In this document: piece by piece, positions 53,348-63,446 of the stretch | Position numbering within the stretch: the first letter of the stretch is position 1 | How the letters are laid out: each line of letters begins with the position of its first letter | DNA from: Amycolatopsis cihanbeyliensis | Lineage (GTDB): Bacteria > Actinomycetota > Actinomycetes > Mycobacteriales > Pseudonocardiaceae | Length of the DNA: 64,000 nt | Direction of reading: 5' to 3' | Assembly: GCF_006715045.1 (NCBI RefSeq) | Contig: NZ_VFML01000001.1 | Coordinates: 434,001 to 498,000 of the forward strand | Translations under genes and position numbers: made by a program | Notes under the pieces: generated by a model | What the model saw: only the letters and a program-made list of their open reading frames with translations | Told to the model about the DNA's origin: nothing | Database searches by the model: none

Positions 53348-53380
53348 CGGGCCCGGCTCCCGCGTGGGGAACCGGGCCCG
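53348..53380 (-). terminator. Terminator-like hairpin after mpa
   Basis: CGGGCCCGG (53348-53356) and CCGGGCCCG (53372-53380) form a perfect 9-bp GC stem with a 15-base loop, starting 10 bases beyond the mpa stop on the minus strand. It should separate mpa transcription from the GH5 gene. Confidence 0.65.
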
Positions 53381-53390
53381 AGACGGCAGC

Positions 53391-55223
53391 TCAGAGGTAC
53401 TGGCCGGTGTTGCTCGCGGTGTCGATCGCCCGACCGGAGTCCTGGTTCTTGCCGGTGACCAGGGTGCGGATGTACACGATCCGCTCGCCCTTCTTACCGG
53501 AGATCCGGGCCCAGTCATCGGGGTTGGTGGTGTTCGGCAGGTCCTCGTTCTCCGCGAACTCGTCCACGATCGCGTCCAGGAGGTGCTGAACCCGCAGCCC
53601 GGGCTGCTTCGTCTCCAGCACCGACTTGATCGCCGACTTCTTCGCCCTGTCCACGATGTTCTCGATCATCGCGCCGGAGTTGAAGTCGCGGAAGTAGAGC
53701 ACCTCCTTGTCCCCGTTGGCGTAGGTCACCTCGAGGAACCTGTTGTCGTCGCTCTCCTCGTACATCCGCTCGACCGTGTGCTGGATCATCGCGTCGAACG
53801 TGGCCTTGGTGTCGCCGCCGAACTCAGCGAGGTCGTCGGCGTGCACGGGCAGGCCGTCCTGCAGGTACTTGGAGAAGATGTCCTTGGCGCCTTCGGCGTC
53901 CGGACGCTCGATCTTGATCTTCACATCCAACCGGCCGGGACGCAGGATCGCGGGGTCGATCATGTCCTCCCGGTTGGATGCGCCGATCACGATCACGTTC
54001 TCCAGCCCCTCGACACCGTCGATCTCGGAGAGCAACTGGGGAACGATGGTCGTTTCCACGTCGGAGGAGACCCCGCTGCCGCGGGTCCGGAAAATCGAGT
54101 CCATCTCGTCGAAGAACACGATCACCGGGGTACCTTCGGAAGCCTTCTCCCGTGCCCGCTGGAAAATCATCCGAATATGCCGCTCGGTCTCGCCGACGAA
54201 CTTGTTGAGCAGCTCGGGGCCCTTGATGTTCAGGAAGTACGACTTGGCGTCGGCACCCTTTCCGCCGCCTTCCCCGCGCGTATCGGCGACCTTCTTCGCC
54301 AGCGAGTTGGCGACGGCCTTGGCGATGAGCGTCTTCCCGCACCCGGGAGGGCCGTACAGCAACACACCCTTGGGCGGCCGCAGCTGATACTGGTAGTACA
54401 GGTCGGCGTGCAGGAACGGCAGCTCCACGGCGTCCCGGATCTGCTCGATCTGCCGGGAGAGGCCACCGATGTCCTCGTAGCGGACGTCCGGCACCTCCTC
54501 CAGCACGAGGTCCTCCACCTCGGCCTTCGGCACCCGCTCGTATGCGTAGCCCGCCTTCGAGTCCACCAGCAGGGAGTCACCCGGCTTGAGCGTCTCGTCC
54601 ACCAGCGGGTCGGCGAGCCAGACCACCCGTTCCTCGTCCGCGTGGCCGACCACCAGCGCACGGGACGGGCCGCCTTCGACCTCCGGGAGCAACACCTCAC
54701 GCAGGCCGCAGACCTCACCCGTGCGCTCGAACTCGCCGCCCTCGACCACGGTCAGCGCCTCGTTCAGCCGGAGGACCTGCCCTCGTCGTAGCGACTCGAC
54801 CTCCACCGCGGGTGATACGGCCACCCGCATCTTCCTGCCCGCGGTGAACACGTCGACAGTCTTGTCCTCGTATGCCGCGATGAACACGCCGTAACCGCTC
54901 GGCGGTTGCGCGAGCCGATCGACTTCCTCCCGCAGCGCCAGCAGCTGGCCTCGCGCCTCACGCAGGGTCTCGACCAGCTTGTTGTTCCGTTCGGTGAGCT
55001 GGCTCACGCGTTCCGAAGCCTCGGCGAGCCGCTGCTCCAGCACGCGGTTCTGCCGTGGCGAGTCGGTCAGCTTGCGCCGCAGCAGCGCGACCTCTTCCTG
55101 CAGGAACCGGATTTGCCTCGCCTGCTCGTCGGGAGACGCATCCGCGGCTCCCGACGCTCCGGTACCGTTCGGATCTGAAGGGTCAGCCTCCTCGTGCCGA
55201 CCTCCGGGAAGGTCTTGTTGCAT
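53391..55223 (-). CDS. mpa: Proteasome-associated AAA ATPase Mpa (ARC)
   Basis: This 610-residue protein is one residue longer than I recall for M. tuberculosis Mpa. Residues about 33-105 form the coiled coil that binds Pup, followed by double OB domains (about 110-240) and the AAA domain with Walker A GPPGCGKT (291-298) and Walker [11 protein letters not shown] (367-376). The C-terminus ends GQYL, the penultimate-Tyr motif that opens the 20S gate. The ATG at 55223 has GAGGAGG upstream. It unfolds pupylated substrates and feeds them into PrcAB. Confidence 0.97.
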   Translation of the reverse strand: MQQDLPGGRHEEADPSDPNGTGASGAADASPDEQARQIRFLQEEVALLRRKLTDSPRQNRVLEQRLAEASERVSQLTERNNKLVETLREARGQLLALREEVDRLAQPPSGYGVFIAAYEDKTVDVFTAGRKMRVAVSPAVEVESLRRGQVLRLNEALTVVEGGEFERTGEVCGLREVLLPEVEGGPSRALVVGHADEERVVWLADPLVDETLKPGDSLLVDSKAGYAYERVPKAEVEDLVLEEVPDVRYEDIGGLSRQIEQIRDAVELPFLHADLYYQYQLRPPKGVLLYGPPGCGKTLIAKAVANSLAKKVADTRGEGGGKGADAKSYFLNIKGPELLNKFVGETERHIRMIFQRAREKASEGTPVIVFFDEMDSIFRTRGSGVSSDVETTIVPQLLSEIDGVEGLENVIVIGASNREDMIDPAILRPGRLDVKIKIERPDAEGAKDIFSKYLQDGLPVHADDLAEFGGDTKATFDAMIQHTVERMYEESDDNRFLEVTYANGDKEVLYFRDFNSGAMIENIVDRAKKSAIKSVLETKQPGLRVQHLLDAIVDEFAENEDLPNTTNPDDWARISGKKGERIVYIRTLVTGKNQDSGRAIDTASNTGQYL

Positions 55224-55629
55224 CTCGGCACCTCCTCGGAATGCATTTCTTCCCACGGTACCGGCGATCACCGACAAGGAAAGCCCTATCCGCATCACAG
55301 GATCGGCGCGTCGCGGTCGCGAGCAGGTCCATCCGGCCACGCAAGAGGCCATCCCGGTACGACCCGCCCGGGCGCGCCCGCTACGGTGCGTTGGCACGAC
55401 GGCAGGCAGCCACGGGGCAGCCAGGCAGTGACCAGGGACCAAGGCCAGGGACCAACCGAGGAGTCGGACCGGACAAAACGCCCACTGGGGGAACTCGAGC
55501 GGGCCGGTGAGGTGACCCGAACCGGCACGTGCCCGCCCGTGGGCACGCTAGCATCGGGCCCTCATCCGCCCAGCGGAAGCGGGATCCCGCAGATGTCGCA
55601 CGAGCGAGTAAGGGTAGTAAGGGGCAGAC
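55224..55629. other. 406-base divergent intergenic region
   Basis: This region lies between the mpa start (minus) and a proline-rich membrane protein gene (plus). It must hold the mpa promoter and that of the other gene. I see a repeated CCAGGGACCAA motif near 55433-55460, but no convincing coding sequence, RNA gene or clear promoter hexamers. Confidence 0.5.
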
Positions 55630-56460
55630 ATGACCTATCCGCCGCAACCACCCGGCCCGCAGGGCCCGTACGGGCAGCCCGGCCAGCCGGGGCAGCAACC
55701 AGGCGGATTCCCGCCCAGCGGGCCTCAGCCGCAGCAGCCACAACCCGGCGGCTACCCCGCGGATCCCACCCAGCAGTACGGGCAGCCGTACCCGACGCAG
55801 CAGTTCGGCCAGCCCGACCCCTACGGCCAGCAACAACCCGGCTACGACCCGTACGGACAACAACCAGGCGGCTACCCCGGCGGCCCCGGCGGACCACCAC
55901 CCAAGAAAAAGACCGGACTCATCGCCGGACTCGCCATCGCGGGCGTCCTCGTCATCGGCGGCGCCGCCGCCCTCATCATCTGGCTCACCGGCAAGGACGA
56001 CGAAGGCGCCGACAACCAGAACCAGGCGCAGCCGAACCAGACCACCGAGCAGGCACCCACCACGGACGGCACCGGCTCCCAGCAGATCCCGGCGCCGAAC
56101 CCGGACGACGGCGACGGCGACGCCAGTACGGCTCCATCCGGTACCGGTTCGCCCGGCGGGGACTCCGACAGCGGATCCGGTGGCTCCGCCGAGGACGTCG
56201 CGCAGGTGCGCACCCTCGGCGAGCAGGCGGCCGAGGCGATCAACAACAAGGACGGCAACCTGGCCAGGCAGATCACCTGCAAGCCCGAGAACGTCAACGA
56301 CGACGCCTTCAACGCGAACCTGACGGCGCGGGTGGTCGGGGATCCGACGATCGACGGCGACAGCGCGGAGATTCCGTTCGAGATCACCATCCAGGACCAG
56401 ACCGAACGAAACACCTTGAAGGCCGCGAAGACCTCCGGCCGGTGGTGCATCTCCGGCTGA
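55630..56460 (+). CDS. Proline/glutamine-rich single-pass membrane protein, first paralog
   Basis: This 276-residue protein starts MTYPPQPPGPQGPYGQPGQP. The cytoplasmic N-terminus (about 1-92) is Pro/Gly/Gln/Tyr-rich; PPPKKKTG then leads into a transmembrane helix (about 96-118). A Gln/Asp/Ser-rich linker follows, then an extracytoplasmic C-terminal domain (about 190-276) with DUF4878-like features: a Cys pair (ITCKPEN and RWCISG). AAGGGG precedes the ATG. The next gene is its paralog 40 bases downstream, sharing 227 bases without a mismatch across the proline-rich end and membrane helix. Confidence 0.82.
   Translation: MTYPPQPPGPQGPYGQPGQPGQQPGGFPPSGPQPQQPQPGGYPADPTQQYGQPYPTQQFGQPDPYGQQQPGYDPYGQQPGGYPGGPGGPPPKKKTGLIAGLAIAGVLVIGGAAALIIWLTGKDDEGADNQNQAQPNQTTEQAPTTDGTGSQQIPAPNPDDGDGDASTAPSGTGSPGGDSDSGSGGSAEDVAQVRTLGEQAAEAINNKDGNLARQITCKPENVNDDAFNANLTARVVGDPTIDGDSAEIPFEITIQDQTERNTLKAAKTSGRWCISG
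55776..56002 (+). repeat. 227-bp perfect direct repeat, copy 1
   Basis: This stretch is identical base for base to 56644-56870. It covers the last third of the proline-rich domain, the PPPKKK linker and the transmembrane helix of the first paralog. Identity includes all synonymous positions and stops abruptly on both sides. Confidence 0.9.
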
Positions 56461-56500
56461 GCCTACCCGTCCGCGCCCTCTCGCAAGGAGCTGACCAGCG

Positions 56501-57325
56501 ATGACCTACCCGCCGCAGCAGCCGGGTCCGTACGGCCGGCCGGATCCCTACGGTCAGCAGGGTCCTTATGGGCAGCCACCGCAGCCGGCCCCGCGGCCGC
56601 AACCCGGTGGCGGTCACCCGTACCCGCCGCAGGGCCAGCCCCCGTACGGGCAGCCGTACCCGACGCAGCAGTTCGGCCAGCCCGACCCCTACGGCCAGCA
56701 ACAACCCGGCTACGACCCGTACGGACAACAACCAGGCGGCTACCCCGGCGGCCCCGGCGGACCACCACCCAAGAAAAAGACCGGACTCATCGCCGGACTC
56801 GCCATCGCGGGCGTCCTCGTCATCGGCGGCGCCGCCGCCCTCATCATCTGGCTCACCGGCAAGGACGACGGAACATCGGACGCCGATGACCCGGCGGCGG
56901 CCCCACCCGGGACGAGCACGGCCGCCCCGCCCACGAACCAGCCGGGGCCGAGCCAGGACACCGCCACCCCTGAGGCCGGCGGCGACGCCCAGGTCACCGC
57001 TCAGCTTGCCGAGAACTACGCCAGCGCGCTGACCAGCGGGCAGAGCGGCAACCTCGCCCCCATGGCGTGCAAGAAACCGACCGAGGAGCAGGCGGCACGA
57101 TTCGACGCGGCCGCCCGCATCGAGAAGGCGGTGTTCACGGTAAAGCAGCCGCCGACAGTTCAGGGAAGCAGCGCCACGGGGATCATGACCGGCAAGAGCC
57201 CCAGGGAACAGAAGGATTTTCCGTTCAAGCTGAAGAAGCAGGGCGACCAATGGTGTGCGGACTACAACTGGGAGGCGGTTCCCGAGCAGTCGCCGAACAG
57301 TCCGCAAACCAGTACTCCCGGATGA
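56501..57325 (+). CDS. Proline/glutamine-rich single-pass membrane protein, second paralog
   Basis: This 274-residue protein begins MTYPPQQPGPYGRPDPYGQQ and has the same plan as its upstream neighbour: proline-rich cytoplasmic part (1-86), KKK and transmembrane helix (about 90-113), Pro/Thr-rich linker, and a C-terminal domain (about 165-260) with Cys pair MACKKPTEEQ and QWCADYNWE. The extracytoplasmic domain differs strongly from the first paralog, while the membrane part is identical. AAGGAG precedes the ATG. The function is unknown; an envelope-sensing or scaffolding role is a guess. Confidence 0.82.
   Translation: MTYPPQQPGPYGRPDPYGQQGPYGQPPQPAPRPQPGGGHPYPPQGQPPYGQPYPTQQFGQPDPYGQQQPGYDPYGQQPGGYPGGPGGPPPKKKTGLIAGLAIAGVLVIGGAAALIIWLTGKDDGTSDADDPAAAPPGTSTAAPPTNQPGPSQDTATPEAGGDAQVTAQLAENYASALTSGQSGNLAPMACKKPTEEQAARFDAAARIEKAVFTVKQPPTVQGSSATGIMTGKSPREQKDFPFKLKKQGDQWCADYNWEAVPEQSPNSPQTSTPG
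56644..56870 (+). repeat. 227-bp perfect direct repeat, copy 2
   Basis: This is the partner of 55776-56002, offset by 868 bases. The flanking sequences of the two genes are diverged, so a recent conversion event or domain copying is more likely than a simple recent duplication of the whole gene. Confidence 0.9.
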
Positions 57326-57403
57326 GCGGCTTCGACAGCGGACGGCCGCAGCCTGACGGCCTGGTGCGAGGGGCCTGGTACGACGACCAGGACGACCAGG
57401 ACG

Positions 57404-58294
<891 letters not shown>

Positions 58295-59452
58295 TCAGCC
58301 GGGACGGCGGCCGGACGCCAGCGCGGCGCGCAGGTCGTCCCGGTGCAGCACGCCGGACGGCCGCCCCTCCTCGTCCACCACCAGGAACTGCCACGCCGGG
58401 GTGTCCCGGACCCGTTCGGCCACCTCCTCCCCCGGCTCCGAGGACAGCAACACGGTCTCCGCGCTGATCGGCTCGGCGGCCAGTTCGGCGGGAGCCTGCG
58501 GGGTGCCCTCGGCCAGTTGCTCCGCGGCCCGCTCGTCCAGCAGCCCGGCGGCCACGCCGTCGGCACGCACCAGCACCACGCCCCGGCCCGCGGCCGCGGC
58601 CAGCGCGTCGGCCACCGGGCTCTCCGCGGGCAGCTGGAGCACCGGGCGGACCAGGTCGGTCAGTTCCAGGCCGTCCGGCCAGCTCCGGCGGCCCTCCTGG
58701 GCCAGTTCCCTACTCGCCCCGATCGCCACGAACCAGGCGGTCACCACGCAGACCCCCAGCCTCAGCCAGCGGTCCGGGCTACCGGTCGCCAGCCCCCACA
58801 GCGCCCACACCAGCAGCCCCGCGGCCACCACCCCGCCGCCGACCACCGCGGCCCTGGTGCCGCGCTCCCGGGTGCCGGTGAGTGACCACACCCCGGCCCG
58901 CAACAGCCTGCCGCCGTCCAGCGGCAGGCCCGGCAACAGGTTGAACACCCCGACGGCCAGGTTCGCCACCGCACACTGCGCGACCAGCAACCACACCGGC
59001 CCGCCGGAGGGCACCGCGAGCAGCAGCAGGGCACACAGCGCGGCCAGCAACAGGGACACCACCGGCCCCGCCCCGGCGACCAGCCCCTCATGGCGGGGCT
59101 GCCGCGGGGTGCGGGAGACCTCGGACAACCCGCCGAGCAGGAACAACCGCAGCCTGCGCACCGGGATCCCGAGGCGCAGGGCCACCACACAGTGGCCGAG
59201 CTCGTGCGCCAGCACCGACAGCCCGAGCAGTACCGCGAACGCGGCCGCCAGCGTCCAGGACGCCCCCGCGCTCGCACCCGGCAGCAACTCGTCCACCAGC
59301 GGGGCGTAGAGCACCACGATCAGCAGCGAGCCGATCCACCAGGACGGGGCGAGCAGCACCGGGACGCCGTCGACCCGGAACAGCAGTAACCCGCCGTCCA
59401 CGGCGGCCCGCCTCCCGGAGCCCCCCGGCCTGTGTTCGCTGCTCGCGGCCAT
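58295..59452 (-). CDS. M50 family site-2-type metalloprotease with CBS domains
   Basis: This 385-residue membrane protein carries the zinc motif AHELGHCVV (HExxH, about residue 82) and the third ligand in NLLPGLPLDGGRLL. The hydrophobic region contains about six transmembrane segments up to residue 255. A C-terminal pair of CBS-like modules (about 265-385; LRPVLQLPAESPVADALAAA then QFLVVDEEGRPSGVLHRDDL) probably senses adenosine nucleotides. It should cleave substrates within the membrane. Related proteins lie next to the RecB-family gene in other actinomycetes. Confidence 0.9.
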   Translation of the reverse strand: MAASSEHRPGGSGRRAAVDGGLLLFRVDGVPVLLAPSWWIGSLLIVVLYAPLVDELLPGASAGASWTLAAAFAVLLGLSVLAHELGHCVVALRLGIPVRRLRLFLLGGLSEVSRTPRQPRHEGLVAGAGPVVSLLLAALCALLLLAVPSGGPVWLLVAQCAVANLAVGVFNLLPGLPLDGGRLLRAGVWSLTGTRERGTRAAVVGGGVVAAGLLVWALWGLATGSPDRWLRLGVCVVTAWFVAIGASRELAQEGRRSWPDGLELTDLVRPVLQLPAESPVADALAAAAGRGVVLVRADGVAAGLLDERAAEQLAEGTPQAPAELAAEPISAETVLLSSEPGEEVAERVRDTPAWQFLVVDEEGRPSGVLHRDDLRAALASGRRPG

Positions 59453-59539
59453 TCGTCCAGGGTAAGAGGTCTGGTGTGCGAACGGGGTGATGCGCGCCGG
59501 ACGCGTGTGGTGTCGGTGCTCTGGCCTAGGGTGCACGGC

Positions 59540-60433
59540 ATGGCAGGCACACAGACAGCGATCGAGCCATCGCCGACGGACGAACCGCCACGAGGCCGCC
59601 GCCCCGCGCTTTCCCCGTCTCGCGCGGCCGACTTCAAGCAGTGCCCGCTGCTCTACCGGTTCCGCGCGGTCGACCGGATCCCCGAGGCACCGAGCAGGGC
59701 GCAGCTCCGGGGCACGCTGGTGCACTCCGTGCTGGAGAAGCTGTTCGCCCTGCCACAGGCCGAGCGGGTGCCGGAGAAGGCGAAGGAACTGCTCGAGCCC
59801 GCGTGGGCCGAGCTGTCCGAGGAACGTCCGGAATGGACCGAGCTGTTCCCGGACGAGGACCAGGAGGAAATCTCGAGCTGGCTGGACTCCGCGGCGAAGC
59901 TGGTGGACTCCTATTTCGGCCTCGAGGACCCGCGGCGGCTCGACCCGGAGGCCTGCGAGGTGCATGTGGAGACCGAGTTGGGCTCCGGGGTGCTGCTGCG
60001 CGGCTACATCGACCGGTTGGATGTCGCGCCGACGGGTGAGATCCGGGTGGTGGACTACAAGACCGGCGCGGCGCCGAGGGAGATCGGCGAGGCCAAGGCG
60101 ATGTTCCAGATGAAGTTCTACGCCGTGGTGCTGTGGCGGCTGCGTGGCGTCGTGCCCCGCCAGCTCAAGCTGATGTACCTCACCGATGGGCAGGCGCTGG
60201 CCTACACCCCGGACGAGCCCGAGCTGCGCCGGTTCGAACGCACCCTCGAGGCGATCTGGCAGGCCATCCTCCGCGCCGGCCGGACCGGGGACTTCCGGCC
60301 GAGCCCGAGCAAGCTGTGCGGCTGGTGCGACCACCAGTCCCGGTGTCCCTCGTTCGGCGGGACCCCACCGGAGTACCCGGGATGGCCGGAACCGGACGCA
60401 GGCGACGAGAGCCCGCTCGATCGTGCCGACTGA
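59540..60433 (+). CDS. RecB family exonuclease-like Fe-S protein (PD-(D/E)XK)
   Basis: This 297-residue protein has the Cas4/AddB-like nuclease core. The N-terminal motif SPSRAADFKQCPLLYRFRAV contains the first Cys, GYIDRLD and VVDYKTG carry the catalytic Asp, Asp and Lys, and the C-terminal LCGWCDHQSRCPSF holds three Cys that complete an iron-sulfur cluster. It corresponds to Rv2119. It probably digests or binds single-stranded DNA ends in repair. It is divergent from the M50 protease gene, with 87 bases between. Confidence 0.92.
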   Translation: MAGTQTAIEPSPTDEPPRGRRPALSPSRAADFKQCPLLYRFRAVDRIPEAPSRAQLRGTLVHSVLEKLFALPQAERVPEKAKELLEPAWAELSEERPEWTELFPDEDQEEISSWLDSAAKLVDSYFGLEDPRRLDPEACEVHVETELGSGVLLRGYIDRLDVAPTGEIRVVDYKTGAAPREIGEAKAMFQMKFYAVVLWRLRGVVPRQLKLMYLTDGQALAYTPDEPELRRFERTLEAIWQAILRAGRTGDFRPSPSKLCGWCDHQSRCPSFGGTPPEYPGWPEPDAGDESPLDRAD

Positions 60434-61211
60434 CCGCGAGCCCGGCGCGTTCTACCTCGCGCGCGGACAGGACCGGTACCGGCCCACCAAGCACACGGCC
60501 GGGCCGTGGGACCCGAACGCGCAGCATTTCGGGCCACCCTCCGCCCTGCTGGTGCGCGCGCTGGAGGACCTCCCGACCGACCGGGAGCGGCAACTCGCCA
60601 GGGTGACCGTGGAGATCCTCGGACCGGCGCCGCTGGCCGAGCTCACCGTGCGAGCCCGGGTGGAACGTCCTGGCCGCTCGGTCGAGCTGCTCGCCGCCGA
60701 ACTGGCCGCGGACGGCCGCACGGTGGCCCGCGCGACCGCATGGCGGATCACCGCCTCGGACACCGCGGCCGTGGCCGCGGGTGCCGCCGAACCGATCCCA
60801 CTGCCCGCCGATTCCACGGCGGCCTGGCCACCGGGTTTCCACGGTGGCTACATCGACGCCATGGAGTGGCGTGTCGTGGCGGGCGGGCTGGACCGGCCGG
60901 GGCCCGCGACGGTGTGGGTGCGGCAACGAGTGGCCCTTGTCGAGGGCGAGCGACCTACCTCACTGCAACGGCTGTTCGCGATGGCCGACTCCGGCAGCGG
61001 GGTGTCCAACCGGCTGGACCCGAGGCAGTGGTTGTTCATCAACTCCGAGCTGACCGTGCACCTGCACCGCCTGCCGTCCGGGTCCTGGACCGGGATGGAA
61101 GCCGACACGATCATCGGCCCTTCCGGCCTGGGGACCGCGAGCACCCGACTGTATGACGCTTCCGGGCAGATCGGGACCGGTGCGCAGGCGTTGCTCGTCC
61201 GGACACGCTGA
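60423..61211 (+). CDS. Acyl-CoA thioesterase family protein (double hot-dog)
   Basis: This 262-residue protein fits the TesB-like double hot-dog thioesterase family: HFGPPSALLVRALEDL and LARVTVEILGPAPLAELTVR in the first half, GVSNRLDPRQWLFINSELTV and WTGMEADTIIGPSGLGTAST in the second. It starts with GTG at 60423, overlapping the nuclease gene by 11 bases, so the two are translationally coupled. It should hydrolyse acyl-CoA esters; chain preference is unknown. The functional link to the nuclease is unclear. Confidence 0.87.
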   Translation: MPTDREPGAFYLARGQDRYRPTKHTAGPWDPNAQHFGPPSALLVRALEDLPTDRERQLARVTVEILGPAPLAELTVRARVERPGRSVELLAAELAADGRTVARATAWRITASDTAAVAAGAAEPIPLPADSTAAWPPGFHGGYIDAMEWRVVAGGLDRPGPATVWVRQRVALVEGERPTSLQRLFAMADSGSGVSNRLDPRQWLFINSELTVHLHRLPSGSWTGMEADTIIGPSGLGTASTRLYDASGQIGTGAQALLVRTR

Positions 61212-61281
61212 GCGCCTCCCGGCGGAGTGCGGCACGATCTACTAACCTGCCTGCACAACCAACAGCGTGGAGTTCCGTGGC

Positions 61282-62223
61282 ATGCAGATCACCTCGGTGG
61301 TCAACCAGAAGGGCGGGGTCGGCAAGACCTCGCTCAGCGTCGGGCTAGCGGCCGCACTGGCGGAACGCGGTCGGCGGGCCCTGCTCGTCGATCTCGACCC
61401 GCAGGGCCACGCCACCACGGAGTTGCTCGGGCTGCCCGAACCACCCCCGCAGGCGCCGACCCTCGCCAAGGCCCTCACCAAAATGTGGAAGGGCCCGGTC
61501 GAGGAGCTGGTGGTACCCCATCAGCGGTCCAACATCGCGCGAGGTGGGGCGCTCGACGTGATCCCGACCTCGCCGGGCATGTTCGACCTGATCCGGCGGC
61601 TCGACCAGTTCCGGGTGCCCGGCTGGCAGCTTGCCAGGGTCATCCAGTTCGCCAACTACGACCACGTGATCATCGACTGCCCACCCGCGCTGGATGTGCT
61701 CACGAACAATGCGATCGTGGCCACCCACGGGATCCTGGTTCCGGTGCAGCCGGACCGGACCAGCATCAGGGCGCTGCGGCTGATGCGCGAACAGATCAGC
61801 TACGTGGAGACGATGGTGAACCGGCCACCGGTCGCCTACTACGGGCTGGTTCCCGGCCTGTACCGCAGGCCGATCTCCTCCTACGCGCTGGCCGCGCTGA
61901 ACGACCTGCAGGGGTTCGGCCTCCCGATGCTTGCACACGTGCCCCTCGGGGTGGTGATGAACGAGGCGGCCGCACGGGGCATGCCGGTCACCACCTTCGC
62001 CCCGGAGACGGTCCAGGCGGTGGCCTTCCGGCAGATCGCCCACGCCGTCGAACTGGCCGGGGCACAGCAGTCCGCACCGCCGCCGATCCCCGCCGAGCAC
62101 GAGGACGACTTCGTGTTCGAGGACTTCATCGCCTCGGTCTCGCACGCTCGGGACGTCAACGACAACGGCTCCCGCCGCAAGCTCTACGACCTGATGCCGA
62201 AACGACCCCGCCCACCGCGCTGA
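61282..62223 (+). CDS. ParA/MinD-like Walker ATPase, no ParB partner
   Basis: This 313-residue protein has the deviant Walker A KGGVGKTSLS (residues 10-19), ALLVDLDPQGHATTELLG and Walker B HVIIDCPPALDVL. The C-terminal tail (about 270-313) is acidic then basic (RRKLYDLMPKRPRPPR). It resembles ParA/Soj proteins that position plasmids, chemoreceptors or other cargo. No ParB, parS or replication gene is adjacent, so it is an orphan ParA. ATG at 61282 is used; a GTG at 61267 is an alternative start. Confidence 0.87.
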   Translation: MQITSVVNQKGGVGKTSLSVGLAAALAERGRRALLVDLDPQGHATTELLGLPEPPPQAPTLAKALTKMWKGPVEELVVPHQRSNIARGGALDVIPTSPGMFDLIRRLDQFRVPGWQLARVIQFANYDHVIIDCPPALDVLTNNAIVATHGILVPVQPDRTSIRALRLMREQISYVETMVNRPPVAYYGLVPGLYRRPISSYALAALNDLQGFGLPMLAHVPLGVVMNEAAARGMPVTTFAPETVQAVAFRQIAHAVELAGAQQSAPPPIPAEHEDDFVFEDFIASVSHARDVNDNGSRRKLYDLMPKRPRPPR

Positions 62224-62247
62224 CCGGCTGCCCCTGCCGCGCCGCGG

Positions 62248-63093
62248 TCACAGCCTGCAGGACCGGATATCGGAGGCCAGCACCGCCTTCGCGCCGAGTT
62301 CGGCCAGCTCGTCCATGATCTGGTTGGCCTTCTTCCTCGAGACCATGGCACGGACGGCCACCCAGTCCGCATCGGCCAGCGGGGCGACCGTGGGCGACTC
62401 CAGGCCCGGGGTGACCGCGATGGCCTTGTCCAGCAGTTCGCGGGGGCAGTCGTAATCCAGCATCAGGTACTGCTGCGCGAACACCACACCCTGCAGCCGC
62501 GCGGTCAGCTGGGCCTTCGGTTTGGTCTGCTCGCCGTCGGTCTGCCGGATCAACACCGCCTCGGACACGCAGATCGGGTCCCCGAAGGCCACCAGATCAT
62601 GCTGGCGCAACGTGCGGCCCGAGCCGACGACATCCGCGATCGCGTCCGCCACGCCGAGCTGCACGGAGATCTCCACGGCCCCGTCCAGGCGGATCACCTC
62701 GGCCTCCACCCCGCGCCGGGCCAGGTCGTCACGCACCAGCCGAGGGTAGGAGGTGGCCAGCCGCTTGCCTGCCAGAGCGGAAATCGTCCAGTCCCGGCCG
62801 ACGGGTGCCGCGTAGCGGAACGTGGAGCCGCCGAACCCGAGTTCCAGCAACTCGGTCACCGGCGCACCGGAGTCCAGCGCGAGATCCCGGCCGGTGATGC
62901 CGAGATCGAGCTCACCGGAACCCACATACAGCGGGATGTCCTTGGGGCGCAGGAAGAAGAACTCGACCTCGTGCACGGTGTCGAGCACCGTGAGGTCGCG
63001 CTGCTCATGCCGCTGCCGGTAACCGGCCTCGGCCAGCATCGCCGAGGCGGCCCCGGCGAGCGCCCCCTTGTTCGGTACCGCGACACGCAGCAT
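62248..63093 (-). CDS. hisG: ATP phosphoribosyltransferase HisG (long form)
   Basis: This 281-residue protein begins [20 protein letters not shown]. It has the two-lobed catalytic core, with PRPP-binding [24 protein letters not shown] segment [20 protein letters not shown] (about residues 142-161), and the C-terminal ACT-like regulatory domain (about 210-281) that mediates histidine feedback inhibition. It catalyses the first step of histidine synthesis. It lies 8 bases after hisE in an operon, as Rv2121c-Rv2122c. Confidence 0.96.
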   Translation of the reverse strand: MLRVAVPNKGALAGAASAMLAEAGYRQRHEQRDLTVLDTVHEVEFFFLRPKDIPLYVGSGELDLGITGRDLALDSGAPVTELLELGFGGSTFRYAAPVGRDWTISALAGKRLATSYPRLVRDDLARRGVEAEVIRLDGAVEISVQLGVADAIADVVGSGRTLRQHDLVAFGDPICVSEAVLIRQTDGEQTKPKAQLTARLQGVVFAQQYLMLDYDCPRELLDKAIAVTPGLESPTVAPLADADWVAVRAMVSRKKANQIMDELAELGAKAVLASDIRSCRL

Positions 63094-63101
63094 TTCCTAC
63101 C

Positions 63102-63365
63102 TCACAGGTAACGGTAGACGTCCTCGGCCGAGATGCCGCGGCCGAGCATGAGCACCTGCACTCGATACAGCAGCTGGGACATCTCCTCCGCCAGCCGTTC
63201 GTCGGACTCGTACTCGGCGGCGATCCACACCTCACCCGCCTCCTCGAGCACCTTCTTGCCCTGGGCATGCACGCCCGCGTCCAGCGCCGCGACCGTGCCC
63301 GAGCCCTCCGGGCGGCTCCTGGCGCGCTCGGCAAGCTCCGCGTACAGCTCGTCGAAGGTTTTCAC
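63102..63365 (-). CDS. hisE: Phosphoribosyl-ATP pyrophosphatase HisE
   Basis: This 87-residue protein is a member of the MazG-like all-alpha pyrophosphohydrolases. [20 protein letters not shown] (about residues 41-60) contains the Glu-rich metal-binding helix, followed by [20 protein letters not shown]. It hydrolyses phosphoribosyl-ATP in the second step of histidine synthesis. GTG at 63365 is preferred: AAAGGA lies 8-9 bases upstream and the N-terminus [11 protein letters not shown] matches known HisE. An ATG six codons earlier is possible. Confidence 0.93.
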   Translation of the reverse strand: MKTFDELYAELAERARSRPEGSGTVAALDAGVHAQGKKVLEEAGEVWIAAEYESDERLAEEMSQLLYRVQVLMLGRGISAEDVYRYL

Positions 63366-63446
63366 GAGCGCTGATCCTTTCATCTGTCCCGGTCAGCCCG
63401 CCGACTGGCCCAGGACGCTAAGCCGCCGGTCACGTCCGGTACACCC

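Noticed and set aside
55224..55629. A small gene upstream of the proline-rich paralogs
   Set aside because: Open frames are present, but none has a convincing ribosome site or family resemblance, and most overlap the downstream start out of frame.
58295..60334. A 679-residue minus-strand protein covering the RecB-family gene
   Set aside because: The N-terminal half is antisense to the well-supported nuclease gene. The M50 protease starts at 59452.
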